From JBMDXB01 sp048594975 (GTDB taxonomy: Bacteria; Acidobacteriota; Vicinamibacteria; Vicinamibacterales; 2-12-FULL-66-21), in the NCBI GenBank assembly GCA_048594975.1, contig JBMDXQ010000157.1, positions 1 through 15,688 on the forward strand: DNA of 15,688 bases, given 5' to 3'. Position numbers and translations under genes: made by a program. Positions 8,214-15,007 of the stretch are shown here, in pieces (positions within the stretch are counted from its first letter, which is position 1; each line of letters begins with the position of its first letter). Below the pieces are notes generated by a model, which saw only the letters and a list, made by a program, of their open reading frames with translations, was not told the origin of the DNA and ran no database searches.

Positions 8214-8462
8214 ATGGAAATCGCGATTCCGAAGAGCCTCGAGGCTCTCGTCCGCCGCAAGGTTGAGGAAGGCCATTACAGCACCGAGGCGGAGGTTGTC
8301 GCCGATGCCCTTCGCCTGATGCAGGTCCGCGACGAAGTCGCGGCCGTGAAGCGTGATCGGCTCAAAGACGCTCTGGACCGCGGCTACGAGGACGTCGCTG
8401 CCGGGCGGGTGATTGAGCTTGAGACCGAGGACCAGATCGACGCCCTATTTGCCAGCCTGTGA
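8214..8462 (+). CDS. parD: ParD-like antitoxin (type II toxin-antitoxin)
   Basis: The protein is 82 aa, with AGAGGA 7 nt before the ATG. The N-terminal half (IAIPKSLEALVRRKVEEGHYSTEAEVVADALRLM) has the ribbon-helix-helix pattern of ParD/CC2985-type antitoxins: a short strand followed by helices with the STEAEVV turn. The acidic C-terminal tail (VIELETEDQIDALFASL) would wrap and neutralise the toxin. It overlaps the toxin gene by 4 nt (GTGA). The protein normally represses its own promoter; TAGACT at 8191-8196 is a possible -10. Confidence 0.9.
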   Translation: MEIAIPKSLEALVRRKVEEGHYSTEAEVVADALRLMQVRDEVAAVKRDRLKDALDRGYEDVAAGRVIELETEDQIDALFASL

Positions 8463-8779
8463 AGCGACTCGTCCTTACCGAGATCGCCCGGGCGGATCTC
8501 GCCTCGATTCGTCGCTACTCCACTCGGACGTGGGGGCAGGACCGGACGACCCAGTACATGGGCGCCCTTCGCGACACGATGAAGGGCCTGGTTCGAGGCA
8601 CGGAGGTCACGCGTGCGCGCGACGACCTCAGACCGGCCATCGTGATGGCCACCAGCGGCCGTCACAGCATCTTCTTCGAGGTCGACGAGTCGCGCATCCT
8701 CGTCGTCCGCGTTCTCCACGACAGCATGGACTACCCTCGCCACCTGAACCCGTCTGCCGCTCCAGACGAGGGCGCCTGA
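8459..8779 (+). CDS. parE: ParE-like toxin (RelE/ParE superfamily)
   Basis: The protein is 106 aa; its GTG start overlaps the antitoxin stop. Features of the ParE fold are RLVLTEIARADLASIRRYSTRTWGQDRTTQYMGAL (the two N-terminal helices), then a basic segment around GTEVTRARDDLRP and the strands GRHSIFFEVDESRILVVRVLHDSMD. The HDSMD ending is typical; the last 10 or so residues look non-conserved. ParE proteins usually poison DNA gyrase. The pair probably stabilises the element carrying it. The gene ends 6 nt from the convergent recombinase 2 frame. Confidence 0.9.
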   Translation: MKRLVLTEIARADLASIRRYSTRTWGQDRTTQYMGALRDTMKGLVRGTEVTRARDDLRPAIVMATSGRHSIFFEVDESRILVVRVLHDSMDYPRHLNPSAAPDEGA

Positions 8780-8785
8780 GTCCGG

Positions 8786-10624
8786 TCACGCCGGGCGCCG
8801 GAGGCCGTCCACGACCTTCAACCAGCCGCAGAGCTGGTTCCAACTGGCTGAAATTGGGGACGTAACCCCTTTGTAAGCCCGCTCGAGCAGAGCTCCGTAA
8901 TCGCGGTCGCACGTATCTTCAGGTCCGATGTTCTCCCAGCCCTCGTTCGTGTAGGGCACGCTGGCCGGGCGTTTGACGGCGATGCCGCTGAACAGCTTGT
9001 CGAATCGGGTCGGCGCCTCGAAATCGTAGCCGTCGGTGCTCAGGGGGTTCTTCTCGCGCGGCGTGAAGGTGATACGGCCTTGCAGAACGCGCTGTAGCAC
9101 AGCCCGTCCCTGCGTCACGCTGGCCCGCAGCAGTCGCCGCCACTCGTCCAGTCGGCTCTGAATCACCGGCTGCGGTAGCCGTGGCACGGGCTGCAACGAC
9201 TCCAGCTCGCCGGTAATGGCGGCCTTTCGTTGCTCCAGCACCCGCAGCTTCGCGACAACCGAGGGGATGTTGGCGCCCTCGGCTTCCAAGACCGACGTCA
9301 ACCGGGCGATGCGCCGTTCGACGTCTATGTATTCCGTTCGCAGGGCGTCCTGCCGTTCGCGCAGCTCGTCGCGCTCGGTTAGGGCAACGACCTGCTCGAT
9401 GGCCTCGGGCGTAAAGACGTGCTCTTCGACAGCCTGCAACACCGCCTCGTTCATTTCTGCGGCGGGGATGCGGAGCGCGTTCGTGCAAGTGCCGTTGTGC
9501 CGGTGTCGGTGACAGACGTATTCGGCCACCCGGCCATCCTTGCGGCTGCTCGTCTCCACAACCAGCCCGCCACCACACACGCCGCACGTCGCCAGTCCGG
9601 CCAGCAGGTTCTGCACGGCGTGCTTCGGTGGTCGGCCGCTGATGCGCCCACTCTCGAACCGCAACGCCTTGCCCTCTGTGTCCGCCCGGCGCGACGCCAC
9701 TCGCTTCCACAGGTCTTCGGGGATAATCCGCAGGGTTTCATCCACCGTCCTGGTCCACTGGTCAGCGGGCCGTGGGCGCTGCTTCACCTCGCCCCAATCG
9801 TCACGCTTCCGGCTGCGATTCCACACCACGACGCCGTGATACAGGTCGCGGCACAGGATGGTGCGAACGGTGGATGGTGCCCAACCCGGTGGCGTCAGGC
9901 CATCGGTGCGGTTAGGCGGCTTCGGTTGCAACGCCCGCTCGCCCGTGAGGCGTTTGGCAATCGCTTTCAATCCGATGCCCGACGCGTAAAGCTCGAAGAT
10001 TTGCCGCACCACGGTGGCTTCTTCCGGGTTAATCACACGCCGCGTGCCAGCCCGAAGCGGATTGCCATGGGCGTCCTTTCCGCTGTAGACGTGCTCGTTG
10101 CGGTAGCCGAACACGCGTCCGCCCACCACGAATCCCCGTTGCACCTTTTGCCGATGGGCCTCGTGCGTCCGAAGGGCGGTATCTTCGCGGTGCGCCTCGT
10201 CCACCCACGACCGCACGGACGCCATCGCCTTGTCTAGCCAGTTGCGCGGCGTGAGGCAACGACCCTCCATGTAGCCCCAGATTTCGACTCCGGCCTGCGC
10301 TAACCGCTTGATAGTGGCCTGCGTATCATACGTCTCGCGGCCGAGCGCCTTCTGCTCGGCCACGACCAGAACCTGGAACATCGGGCGTGGCCGCAGTGAC
10401 CGCATCAGGTCCTGGAACCCCGGTCGGCGCTCGAACTCCGCGCCCGAGATGCCGTCGTCCTCAAACTCGGCCACCACGGTCCAACCGCGGGACGCCGCGA
10501 AATGACGGGCCAGTTCATTCTGGCGGGTGACGGACCGGTTGGCTTCGGTTACTCCGTTCTGTTCGGTGCTCTTGCGAGCGTAGATGGCTGCGTTCACAGG
10601 CGGGGCTTGTGCGCGTGTGCTCAT
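8786..10624 (-). CDS. Large serine recombinase (site-specific integrase), intact
   Basis: The protein is 612 aa from the ATG at 10624, which has GGGAG about 7 nt upstream; a longer start at 10690 is less likely. The catalytic N-domain has IYARKST (nucleophile Ser19), FEDDGISGAEFERRPGF and EQKALGRE (about 90-97). The recombinase domain follows (about 165-280, GFVVGGRVFGYRN and GWAPSTVRTILCRDLYHG). The zinc ribbon has Cys347, Cys350, Cys371 and Cys380, and the coiled coil (about 416-478) is that of large serine integrases. The first arginine of the usual RLGR motif is Ala here; I believe relatives read EQKSLGRE, so this is probably a subfamily feature. The last 24 or so residues after KGVTSP look like read-through into flanking DNA. 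The zinc-ribbon gene upstream is probably co-regulated. Confidence 0.93.
   Translation of the reverse strand: MSTRAQAPPVNAAIYARKSTEQNGVTEANRSVTRQNELARHFAASRGWTVVAEFEDDGISGAEFERRPGFQDLMRSLRPRPMFQVLVVAEQKALGRETYDTQATIKRLAQAGVEIWGYMEGRCLTPRNWLDKAMASVRSWVDEAHREDTALRTHEAHRQKVQRGFVVGGRVFGYRNEHVYSGKDAHGNPLRAGTRRVINPEEATVVRQIFELYASGIGLKAIAKRLTGERALQPKPPNRTDGLTPPGWAPSTVRTILCRDLYHGVVVWNRSRKRDDWGEVKQRPRPADQWTRTVDETLRIIPEDLWKRVASRRADTEGKALRFESGRISGRPPKHAVQNLLAGLATCGVCGGGLVVETSSRKDGRVAEYVCHRHRHNGTCTNALRIPAAEMNEAVLQAVEEHVFTPEAIEQVVALTERDELRERQDALRTEYIDVERRIARLTSVLEAEGANIPSVVAKLRVLEQRKAAITGELESLQPVPRLPQPVIQSRLDEWRRLLRASVTQGRAVLQRVLQGRITFTPREKNPLSTDGYDFEAPTRFDKLFSGIAVKRPASVPYTNEGWENIGPEDTCDRDYGALLERAYKGVTSPISASWNQLCGWLKVVDGLRRPA
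8854..8862 (+). other. Second copy of the TTGGGGACG core at the recombinase 2 end
   Basis: TTGGGGACG lies where the recombinase 2 frame reads TSP. Relatives I recall in this recombinase family often continue TSPTGFEPV into a tRNA; here the frame continues ISASWNQLCGW into non-tRNA DNA. It is a probable boundary between element 2 (to the right) and other DNA (to the left, including ParDE). Confidence 0.5.
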
Positions 10625-10703
10625 TCCGTTACTCCCGGCCGAAACAGGCGAGCGATAATCACCGCAGCCCGTTCCGACCTTCTTAACCAAGGTTGCCGGG
10701 TTA

Positions 10704-10737
10704 GGCCGACCGTCGCGCTGACACGTGGCGGTCGGCC
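10704..10737. repeat. 9-bp inverted repeat between the zinc-ribbon gene and recombinase 2
   Basis: GGCCGACCG (10704-10712) and CGGTCGGCC (10729-10737) pair perfectly around 16 nt. On the minus strand it lies just after the zinc-ribbon stop and 80 nt before the recombinase start, followed by TAACCC rather than a U run. It may be an attenuator or processing hairpin limiting recombinase expression. Confidence 0.5.
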
Positions 10738-10744
10738 GCTCTGG

Positions 10745-10900
10745 TCATCGCTCAGGCCGTAACCCTCGCCTGTCCTTGCGCTCGGTCTGCCAGTGCTTCG
10801 TCTTGCAGCGCGGGCAAATGCGAACCACCTGCTGGCGCGGACGCCACTCGCAATCGCACCGCTTACAGTGCAAGGGCCGGGGCAACCTGATGACAACCAT
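10745..10900 (-). CDS. Small zinc-ribbon protein (51 aa)
   Basis: Read from the ATG at 10900, the frame encodes a basic 51-aa protein. It has Cys12, Cys15 and Cys17 in CKRCDC, then Cys29 and Cys32 in CPRC, followed by KTKHW. Two CxxC knuckles 13 residues apart are a classic zinc ribbon. It is too short for routine gene calling. No Shine-Dalgarno sequence is present; instead a -10 candidate (TAACAT, 10908-10913) ends exactly 7 nt before the ATG, suggesting a leaderless mRNA. It lies 120 nt upstream of recombinase 2 on the same strand. A nucleic-acid-binding or recombinase-modulating role is inferred from fold and position. Confidence 0.7.
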   Translation of the reverse strand: MVVIRLPRPLHCKRCDCEWRPRQQVVRICPRCKTKHWQTERKDRRGLRPER

Positions 10901-10907
10901 ACCGGCA

Positions 10908-10947
10908 ATGTTAGCACATATTTACCTCTACGTAAACGTTGATTTAC
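10908..10947 (-). promoter_or_regulatory. Promoter overlapped by three TTTAC half-sites at 11-bp phase
   Basis: On the minus strand, TTTACG (10931-10936) and TAACAT (10908-10913) are 17 nt apart, a good sigma70 geometry. Three half-sites overlap it: TTTAC at 10921-10925, GTAAA at 10932-10936 and TTTAC at 10943-10947. Their starts are exactly 11 bp apart in alternating orientation, each gap being 6 nt. One covers the -35 and one the spacer, which looks like a repressor-binding array. The surrounding DNA is locally AT-rich. Confidence 0.55.
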
Positions 10948-10954
10948 AAGGTTG

Positions 10955-11005
10955 GACGCGTGGGACCGACCGCTTCACCGTGGTGAACGTCGGTCCCCAC
11001 GCGTC
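10955..11005. repeat. 51-nt long hairpin with an inner palindrome
   Basis: GACGCGTGGGACCGAC (10955-10970) pairs with GTCGGTCCCCACGCGTC (10989-11005) with one bulged C. The loop contains the perfect palindrome TTCACCGTGGTGAA (10974-10987). It lies in the divergent gap between the zinc-ribbon gene and the 73-aa gene, beside the phased operator. It may be a cruciform, attachment or regulatory structure. Apart from this, the operator array and the next promoter, I see nothing in 10901-11190. Confidence 0.55.
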
Positions 11006-11158
11006 GCCGCGCCCAGCGACGGGTGGGAGTGGTCTCCACACCGGCATCAAAGCTTGGGCGGGACCGATGTGGAATTCGCACCAGCGCATGTGTGCCATGA
11101 CGCCACTCCAAGATTTTCGCCGTGTGCGTCCCCGCCTTAAGCCGTCCTTCGCTCGGGC

Positions 11159-11183
11159 CGCCTGTCGCGGACAGGCGTATACT
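11159..11183 (+). promoter_or_regulatory. Promoter -10 with adjoining 19-bp palindromic operator candidate
   Basis: CGCCTGTC (11159-11166) and GACAGGCG (11170-11177) form a perfect palindrome around GCG, abutting a strong -10 candidate, TATACT (11178-11183). The palindrome fills the -10/-35 spacer, so a bound protein would block transcription. The ATG follows 7 nt after the -10, and no ribosome-binding site is seen. Confidence 0.55.
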
Positions 11184-11190
11184 GGCGACC

Positions 11191-11412
11191 ATGCCCGCCA
11201 AACGCCCCGTCGCCGTGCCGGTGGAGGCGCTCGCCCCCGTCCTCAAACCGGTGCTCGAACCCATCGTCGAACCCGTCGTCGAACGGCTCGGGAGGTTGGA
11301 AAAGGCCGTTCTGGAGGTCAGAGAGGGGCTCGACATCCAATTCAAGCGAACCGCCGCGATGCAGGCGCAACTTGACCGACTGCTCGCCGAAATCACCAAA
11401 CTGAAACCTTGA
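11191..11412 (+). CDS. Small Pro-rich, coiled-coil hypothetical protein
   Basis: The protein is 73 aa, starting MPAKRPVAVPVEALAP. A proline repeat (PVLKPVLEPIVEPVV, residues 15-30) precedes a heptad-patterned helix (LGRLEKAVLEVREGLDIQFKRTAAMQAQLDRLLAEITKL), likely a coiled coil. The ATG at 11191 is chosen because it lies 7 nt after the -10 TATACT, implying a leaderless transcript; a longer start at 11122 would run across the promoter palindrome. It is convergent with the minus-strand gene ending at 11426. The function is unknown; proteins of this look recur beside serine recombinases. Confidence 0.6.
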   Translation: MPAKRPVAVPVEALAPVLKPVLEPIVEPVVERLGRLEKAVLEVREGLDIQFKRTAAMQAQLDRLLAEITKLKP

Positions 11413-11425
11413 CGGGTCGTCCGTT

Positions 11426-11557
11426 TCACGCCCTTTCGAATCGGTCGGCACACTGCTCGGCCTGCAGCTCCGACAGTTCCAGCACGTCGCCCGGCTTGAG
11501 CGAGGCACCGTCGATGGTGTGTTTCCCCGGCCGACCGCTGTAGCGGTATTTTGCCAC
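11426..11557 (-). CDS. Small phage-like protein or frameshifted C-terminal domain
   Basis: The frame is 43 codons and reads VAKYRYSGRPGKHTIDGASL then KPGDVLELSELQAEQCADRFERA. The K-P-G-D-V-L-E-L turn and the closing helix look like a small SH3-like domain seen in phage or prophage structural gene sets, by resemblance only. A GTG at 11557 could start it, but no good ribosome-binding site is present. It lies in the +1 frame relative to the preceding gene, into which its sequence flows without a gap. It is therefore either an overlapping gene or the C-terminus of that gene after a frameshift. Confidence 0.55.
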   Translation of the reverse strand: MAKYRYSGRPGKHTIDGASLKPGDVLELSELQAEQCADRFERA

Positions 11558-11900
11558 GCCGTTCGGCCTTTGCCGCCTTCTCGTTGGCGGCCTGCTGCTC
11601 GGCAATCAGGCGTTCCCGCAACCGAGCCAACGGCGCAAGGCCGGGAGCACGGAACTGGAACCGTCGCATCTGCTCGGTGTTCAGGATCGCCCACAGGCGA
11701 GCGTCCACACCCTCGTTAGTCAGGGAAACCCCGCTCCGGACCTGACGGAGTGTCTCGCGCAGCTGGCTTGGGAGTAGATAATTGGCTGCCGTGCGCCGAC
11801 GGCTCTCCAGTTCCTGTAGTTCGGCCTCCAACTCGGCTTCCAGTTCCCGAAGGGGCTTTTCTGCGGCGACGATAGCTTCAAGTTCGCCGGTGATGTTCAT
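11553..11900 (-). CDS. Coiled-coil hypothetical protein, 3' end uncertain
   Basis: The ATG at 11900 has a strong GGAGG 5 nt upstream. Residues 5-38 (LEAIVAAEKPLRELEAELEAELQELESRRR) form an obvious coiled coil; residues 41-116 are helical and basic (LRQVRSGVSL, NTEQMRRFQF). Protein-like sequence ends near residue 116, but the frame stays open to 10944, antisense to other genes, giving an implausible low-complexity tail. The downstream 43-codon frame probably supplies the true end or is the next gene. The frame is also open upstream for about 50 codons towards the IS256 end without a start codon. The function is unknown, possibly phage-like. Confidence 0.6.
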
Positions 11901-12059
11901 GGCAACCTCCGGTTCGCCATCGGGCGGGCGACGGCAAAATACTGGCGTACCCGTTCCTGCCTCTGTGTAAACGACTACTGTCCCGTCGCCCTCGCCTGTC
12001 TGATGATTGCCGCTAAGTCGGGTGGTGGCGGAACAGGACCGCGGAGGCGCCCCTTACGT

Positions 12060-12086
12060 TAGAGTCCCCGGACGTGGTGGAAATTC
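12060..12086 (+). repeat. IS256 left terminal inverted repeat
   Basis: It begins TAGAGTCCCCGGACGTGGTG and continues to 12086. It corresponds to the reverse complement of the reassembled right end. The outer boundary is set by where similarity stops and is uncertain by a few bases. Confidence 0.65.
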
Positions 12087-12183
12087 GATCAGCCGGCCGC
12101 GGCTAGACAGGTGAAGCGGCCATCGCACATCTTTCCGTGAGTTCTCTCTGGCTGGAGAAGGACGACACGGAGGTGCTGCGACG

Positions 12184-13400
12184 ATGGCCAAGCCCAGAAT
12201 GGATCTGTCTGCGTTTGTTGGAAAGCTCCTCGAGGAGCAGGATGTCCTTCGAGAAGGCATCCGCGTGCTCTCGCAGGCGTTGATGGAAAGCGAGGTCGCC
12301 GGGCTCATTCGTGCGGACCGGCACGAGCGCACGCCGGAGCGGACCGGCCACCGCAACGGGTACCGGATGCGGACCTGGGACACGCGGGTCGGCACGATCG
12401 AGCTGGCGATCCCCAAGGTGCGGCCGGGTACGTATTTTCCCTCGTTGCTGCAGCCCCGCCGGCGCGCGGAGCATGCCCTCCTCGCGGTCGTCCAAGAGGC
12501 GTACGTGCATGGCGTCTCGACGCGGAAGGTCGACGAGCTGATGAAGGCGCTCGGGCTCGACGGCGTGTCGAAGTCGGAGATGTCGCGGATCTGCGGCGAG
12601 CTCGATCCGCTGGTCGATGCTTTCCGGACGCGCACGTTGACAACGGAGTACCCGTACATCTGGGTCGATGCGACGTACCACAAAGTGCGGGTGAACGGGC
12701 GTGTGACAAGCCAGGCGACGGTCGTGGCGGTCGGCGTCACGACGGAGGGCGAGCGCCAGGTGCTCGGGATCGACGTCGGTCCGTCGGAGGACCGCGCGTT
12801 CTGGACGGCGTTTCTGCGCAGCTTGGTGAAGCGTGGGCTGCGAGGCGTGCGGCTGATTACGTCCGACGCGCACGAGGGCCTCAAACAGGCGATCGCCACG
12901 GTGCTCAGCGGAGCGACGTGGCAGCGGTGTCGGGTCCACTTCATGCGGAATCTGCTCGCGACGGTCCCCCGGGGTGCCCGCGAAGCCATCGCGGCGGTCG
13001 TCCGCACGATCTTCGCGCAGCCGGATCATGCGACGGCGATGACGCAGCTCCGCAAGGTGGCCGACGGGCTTTGCGGTCGGTTCGCGCAGGCCGCCGCCCT
13101 GCTACAAGATGCCGCCGAGGACATCCTGGCGTACCGGCATCTGCCCCTCGAGCACCAACGCCAGCTGCACAGCACGAATCCGCTCGAACGGCTGAACAAA
13201 GACATGAAGCGCCGGTCGAATGTGGTCGGCATCTTCCCGACGCCACAGTCCGTCATTCGGCTGGTCGGCGCGATTCTGCTCGAGCCGGACGACGAATGGG
13301 CCGTGGCCGAGCGCCGTTACTTCAGCGCAGAGTCGATGAAACAACTCACGGTCCCACGCTGCCGGCCTCGGCGCAGGAGATCTTTGCGGCGAGTGCGTAG
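12184..13400 (+). CDS. IS256-family (mutator-type) DDE transposase, frameshifted near the C-terminus
   Basis: The ATG at 12184 follows GGAGGT (12169-12174). The catalytic triad is visible: Asp162 (YIWVDATYHKVR), Asp228 (LITSDAHEGLKQ) and Glu335 (NPLERLNKDMKRR). The N-terminal DNA-binding part contains GHRNGYRMRTWDTRVG and HALLAVVQEAYVHGVSTRKV. At 13350-13351 the frame slips: the expected ending GPTLPASAQEIFAASA with a stop at 13398-13400 lies in another frame, consistent with loss of one G from a GGG run. As written, the frame instead runs on to 13926, through the IS end and antisense through IS110, giving 580 aa. The catalytic core is intact, so activity is possible but doubtful. Confidence 0.9.
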
Positions 13401-13456
13401 AAGTGAATCGGTGTGGGCGCTCGTGGAAAACCCGCTCTGTGGTCTTCCAAGCAGCG

Positions 13457-13479
13457 GTGGACGGTGCTCTTCCGTCCAC
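13457..13479. repeat. 8-bp hairpin downstream of the IS256 transposase
   Basis: GTGGACGG (13457-13464) pairs with CCGTCCAC (13472-13479) around 7 nt, between the native transposase stop and the right terminal repeat. No T run follows. It may slow transcription out of the IS. The rest of 13401-13526 shows nothing further. Confidence 0.4.
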
Positions 13480-13526
13480 GGCGGCGGCAGCGTCCACGCC
13501 GTGGTCGAACTCAGGAAGGCGTGCGC

Positions 13527-13539
13527 GACTTACACCACT
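13527..13539 (+). repeat. IS256 right terminal repeat, inner part
   Basis: GACTTACACCACT is the inner half of the right terminal repeat, cut after the CT at 13538-13539, where the IS110 element begins. Confidence 0.65.
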
Positions 13540-13554
13540 ACAAAGAAACCAGCA

Positions 13555-14778
13555 TCAGGCGGCGGACAACGCCACCTTAAAGCCGAGGGCCTCCAGCCGC
13601 TTGGTGAGTCGTTTCGCAGCTCGGGCGCTATCGTGCCGGTCGAAGTACTGGACGCCGAGGTCGCGATAGGGCACCTCGTCGCGCAGCATGAAGTACACGG
13701 CCGTGAGCAGCGACGCGGCAACAGCGACAATCGCCTTCTTTGGACCCCATTTCGCTTTCAAACGCTGAAACTGCGCATGGGGATAGGCGTCCCGTCGCCG
13801 GATGGCGGCCCAGGCTGCCTGGACAAGCACCGTTTTGAGCCATGGAGCGCCGTGGCGCACTCGCGTCGATCGGCGCTTGCCTGCACTCTCATCAAGGCGT
13901 GGACACAAGCCGACCCACGATCGTAGGTGGCCCGACGTCGGAAATCGGCTGACCTCGACGCCGACTTCAGCGATGATCGTTTGCGCCACGACTGTACTCA
14001 CGCCAGGAATGGTCGAGAGACGGTCGACAACGGGGCGAAACGGACTGAGGAGCAGCTCGAGGCGGGCATCCACAGTCCGCAGCCCTTCCTCGATGGCTTC
14101 GATCTGCGCCAGGTGCAGACGCAGGAGAAACCGGTGGTGCTCCCGCACCTGCCCCTCAAGCGCCGCCTGCAGCTGATCGGGATCCGCGCGCAGTAAACCA
14201 GTCGTGCGCGCGAGCAATCGGTCAGAGCTCGTGTCGCCCTCGATGAGCCCGCGCAGGATGGTGCGCCCGCTCACGCCGAGGAGGTCGCTAACGAAGCTCG
14301 CAATCTTGAGATTCGCGTCTTCGAGCGTCTGCTGCAACCGTAGGCTATGCTGCGCGATCTGCCGTCCGAGCTGCTTCCGCGTCCGCGTGAGGTCGCGCAG
14401 CTCCTGGATCGCGGTCGGCGGGACGAAGCTGCCGCGGATCAGTCCGTGTGCTGCGAGATCCGCGAGCCATGCGGCATCGTTCATGTCGCTCTTCCGACCA
14501 GGAATTGCGCGCACGTGCCCGGGATTCGCCAGGACCAGCGTGAACTGCGCCTCCAGGATGTGCCACACCGACTTCCAATACACGCCGGTCGCTTCCAGCG
14601 CGACGACCTGGCACTGGTGCGTGCTGAGCCACTCCGCGAGGGCCAACAGCCCACGTGATGTCGTAGCAAACCGTGAACTCGTCCGAACGACCTTGCGCCC
14701 GGCCATTGTCCGGGCGCACGCGACGACTTCGTCCTTGTGCACGTCGAGACCGGCGCATCGCTGATGGATGACGTCCAC
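13555..14778 (-). CDS. IS110-family transposase (DEDD plus serine recombinase)
   Basis: The protein is 407 aa with a GTG start; GGAGGT lies 5 nt upstream. The RuvC-like DEDD domain shows Asp12 (AGLDVHK), Glu62 (ALEATGVYW), and Asp98 and Asp101 (KSDMNDAAWLADL). A helical linker follows. The C-terminal Tnp domain has STIPGVSTVVAQTIIAEVG and SWVGLCPRLDESAGKRR, with candidate catalytic Ser298. It is full length and undamaged. Enzymes of this family insert a circular form at a dinucleotide core guided by a bridge RNA, and such an RNA appears to be encoded directly upstream on the same strand. Confidence 0.95.
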   Translation of the reverse strand: MDVIHQRCAGLDVHKDEVVACARTMAGRKVVRTSSRFATTSRGLLALAEWLSTHQCQVVALEATGVYWKSVWHILEAQFTLVLANPGHVRAIPGRKSDMNDAAWLADLAAHGLIRGSFVPPTAIQELRDLTRTRKQLGRQIAQHSLRLQQTLEDANLKIASFVSDLLGVSGRTILRGLIEGDTSSDRLLARTTGLLRADPDQLQAALEGQVREHHRFLLRLHLAQIEAIEEGLRTVDARLELLLSPFRPVVDRLSTIPGVSTVVAQTIIAEVGVEVSRFPTSGHLRSWVGLCPRLDESAGKRRSTRVRHGAPWLKTVLVQAAWAAIRRRDAYPHAQFQRLKAKWGPKKAIVAVAASLLTAVYFMLRDEVPYRDLGVQYFDRHDSARAAKRLTKRLEALGFKVALSAA

Positions 14779-14803
14779 TCCACACCTCCAGATAGCGCGG
14801 CGC

Positions 14804-14990
14804 GGAGCTGGCGAATCTACAGTCTACAAAGCGTGCTCCGGTGCCGACCGAAGCCGGCACGTGGACACAGTATGCGGTGCGGCACCAGCTCCCGGTCCAA
14901 CTTGACGACGGGCTCACACGCACCAAAGTGGTGGTCGACCTCTCTGCCGACGCCGCACAGACGGTACTCCGTTTCGTCCGTCGCGGTGTG
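14804..14990 (-). ncRNA. Candidate IS110 bridge RNA (about 185 nt)
   Basis: Read on the minus strand, the RNA has three folded parts. A 5' hairpin pairs 14978-14982 with 14960-14964. A first loop domain (14940-14894) is closed by GGUC/GACC. A second domain is closed by a perfect 8-bp stem, GGAGCUGG (14892-14885) with CCAGCUCC (14811-14804). The first domain contains CACCACUU (14933-14926) and CGUCAAGUU (14907-14899). These match the two sides of the reconstructed target CACCACTTGACG across its CT, the second also covering two element bases. The second domain contains CUUUGUAG (14831-14824), complementary to the element end CTACAAAG (13538-13545). This is the target-loop and donor-loop order of known IS110 bridge RNAs. 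I did not find a clear guide for the other element end (CATGTTGAACT). Confidence 0.72.
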
Positions 14991-15007
14991 TGACCACATG
15001 TTGAACT

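Larger units (their letters stand above)
13538..15007 (-). mobile_element. IS110-family insertion sequence with candidate bridge RNA
   Basis: The element is about 1.47 kb, inserted in the right terminal repeat of IS256. CT is present at both junctions (13538-13539 and 15006-15007), and removing one copy plus the intervening DNA restores the IS256 end. There are no terminal inverted repeats, as usual for IS110. The transposase leaves only 15 nt on its 3' side but 227 nt on its 5' side. This is the IS110-subgroup layout, with the guide RNA encoded upstream of the transposase. Confidence 0.8.

Noticed and set aside
8853..9000. Missing Arg in the recombinase 2 EQKALGRE motif as inactivation
   Set aside because: I recall close relatives having EQKSLGRE, so the first Arg is not conserved in this subfamily; the nucleophile and second Arg are present.
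10944..11552. Long minus-strand continuation of the coiled-coil frame
   Set aside because: Its composition is random-looking (Arg/Ser/Thr/Gly), it is antisense to the 73-aa gene and overlaps the better 43-codon frame.
13401..13926. C-terminal 190 residues of the long IS256 frame as a transposase fusion
   Set aside because: They arise from a 1-nt slip and run through the IS end and antisense IS110 sequence.
14841..14993. 50-codon plus-strand frame (PTEAGTWTQYAV...) opposite the IS110 upstream region
   Set aside because: It looks protein-like, but it lies entirely over the candidate bridge RNA, has only a GTG start without a ribosome site and matches nothing I know. The RNA reading explains the same bases better.
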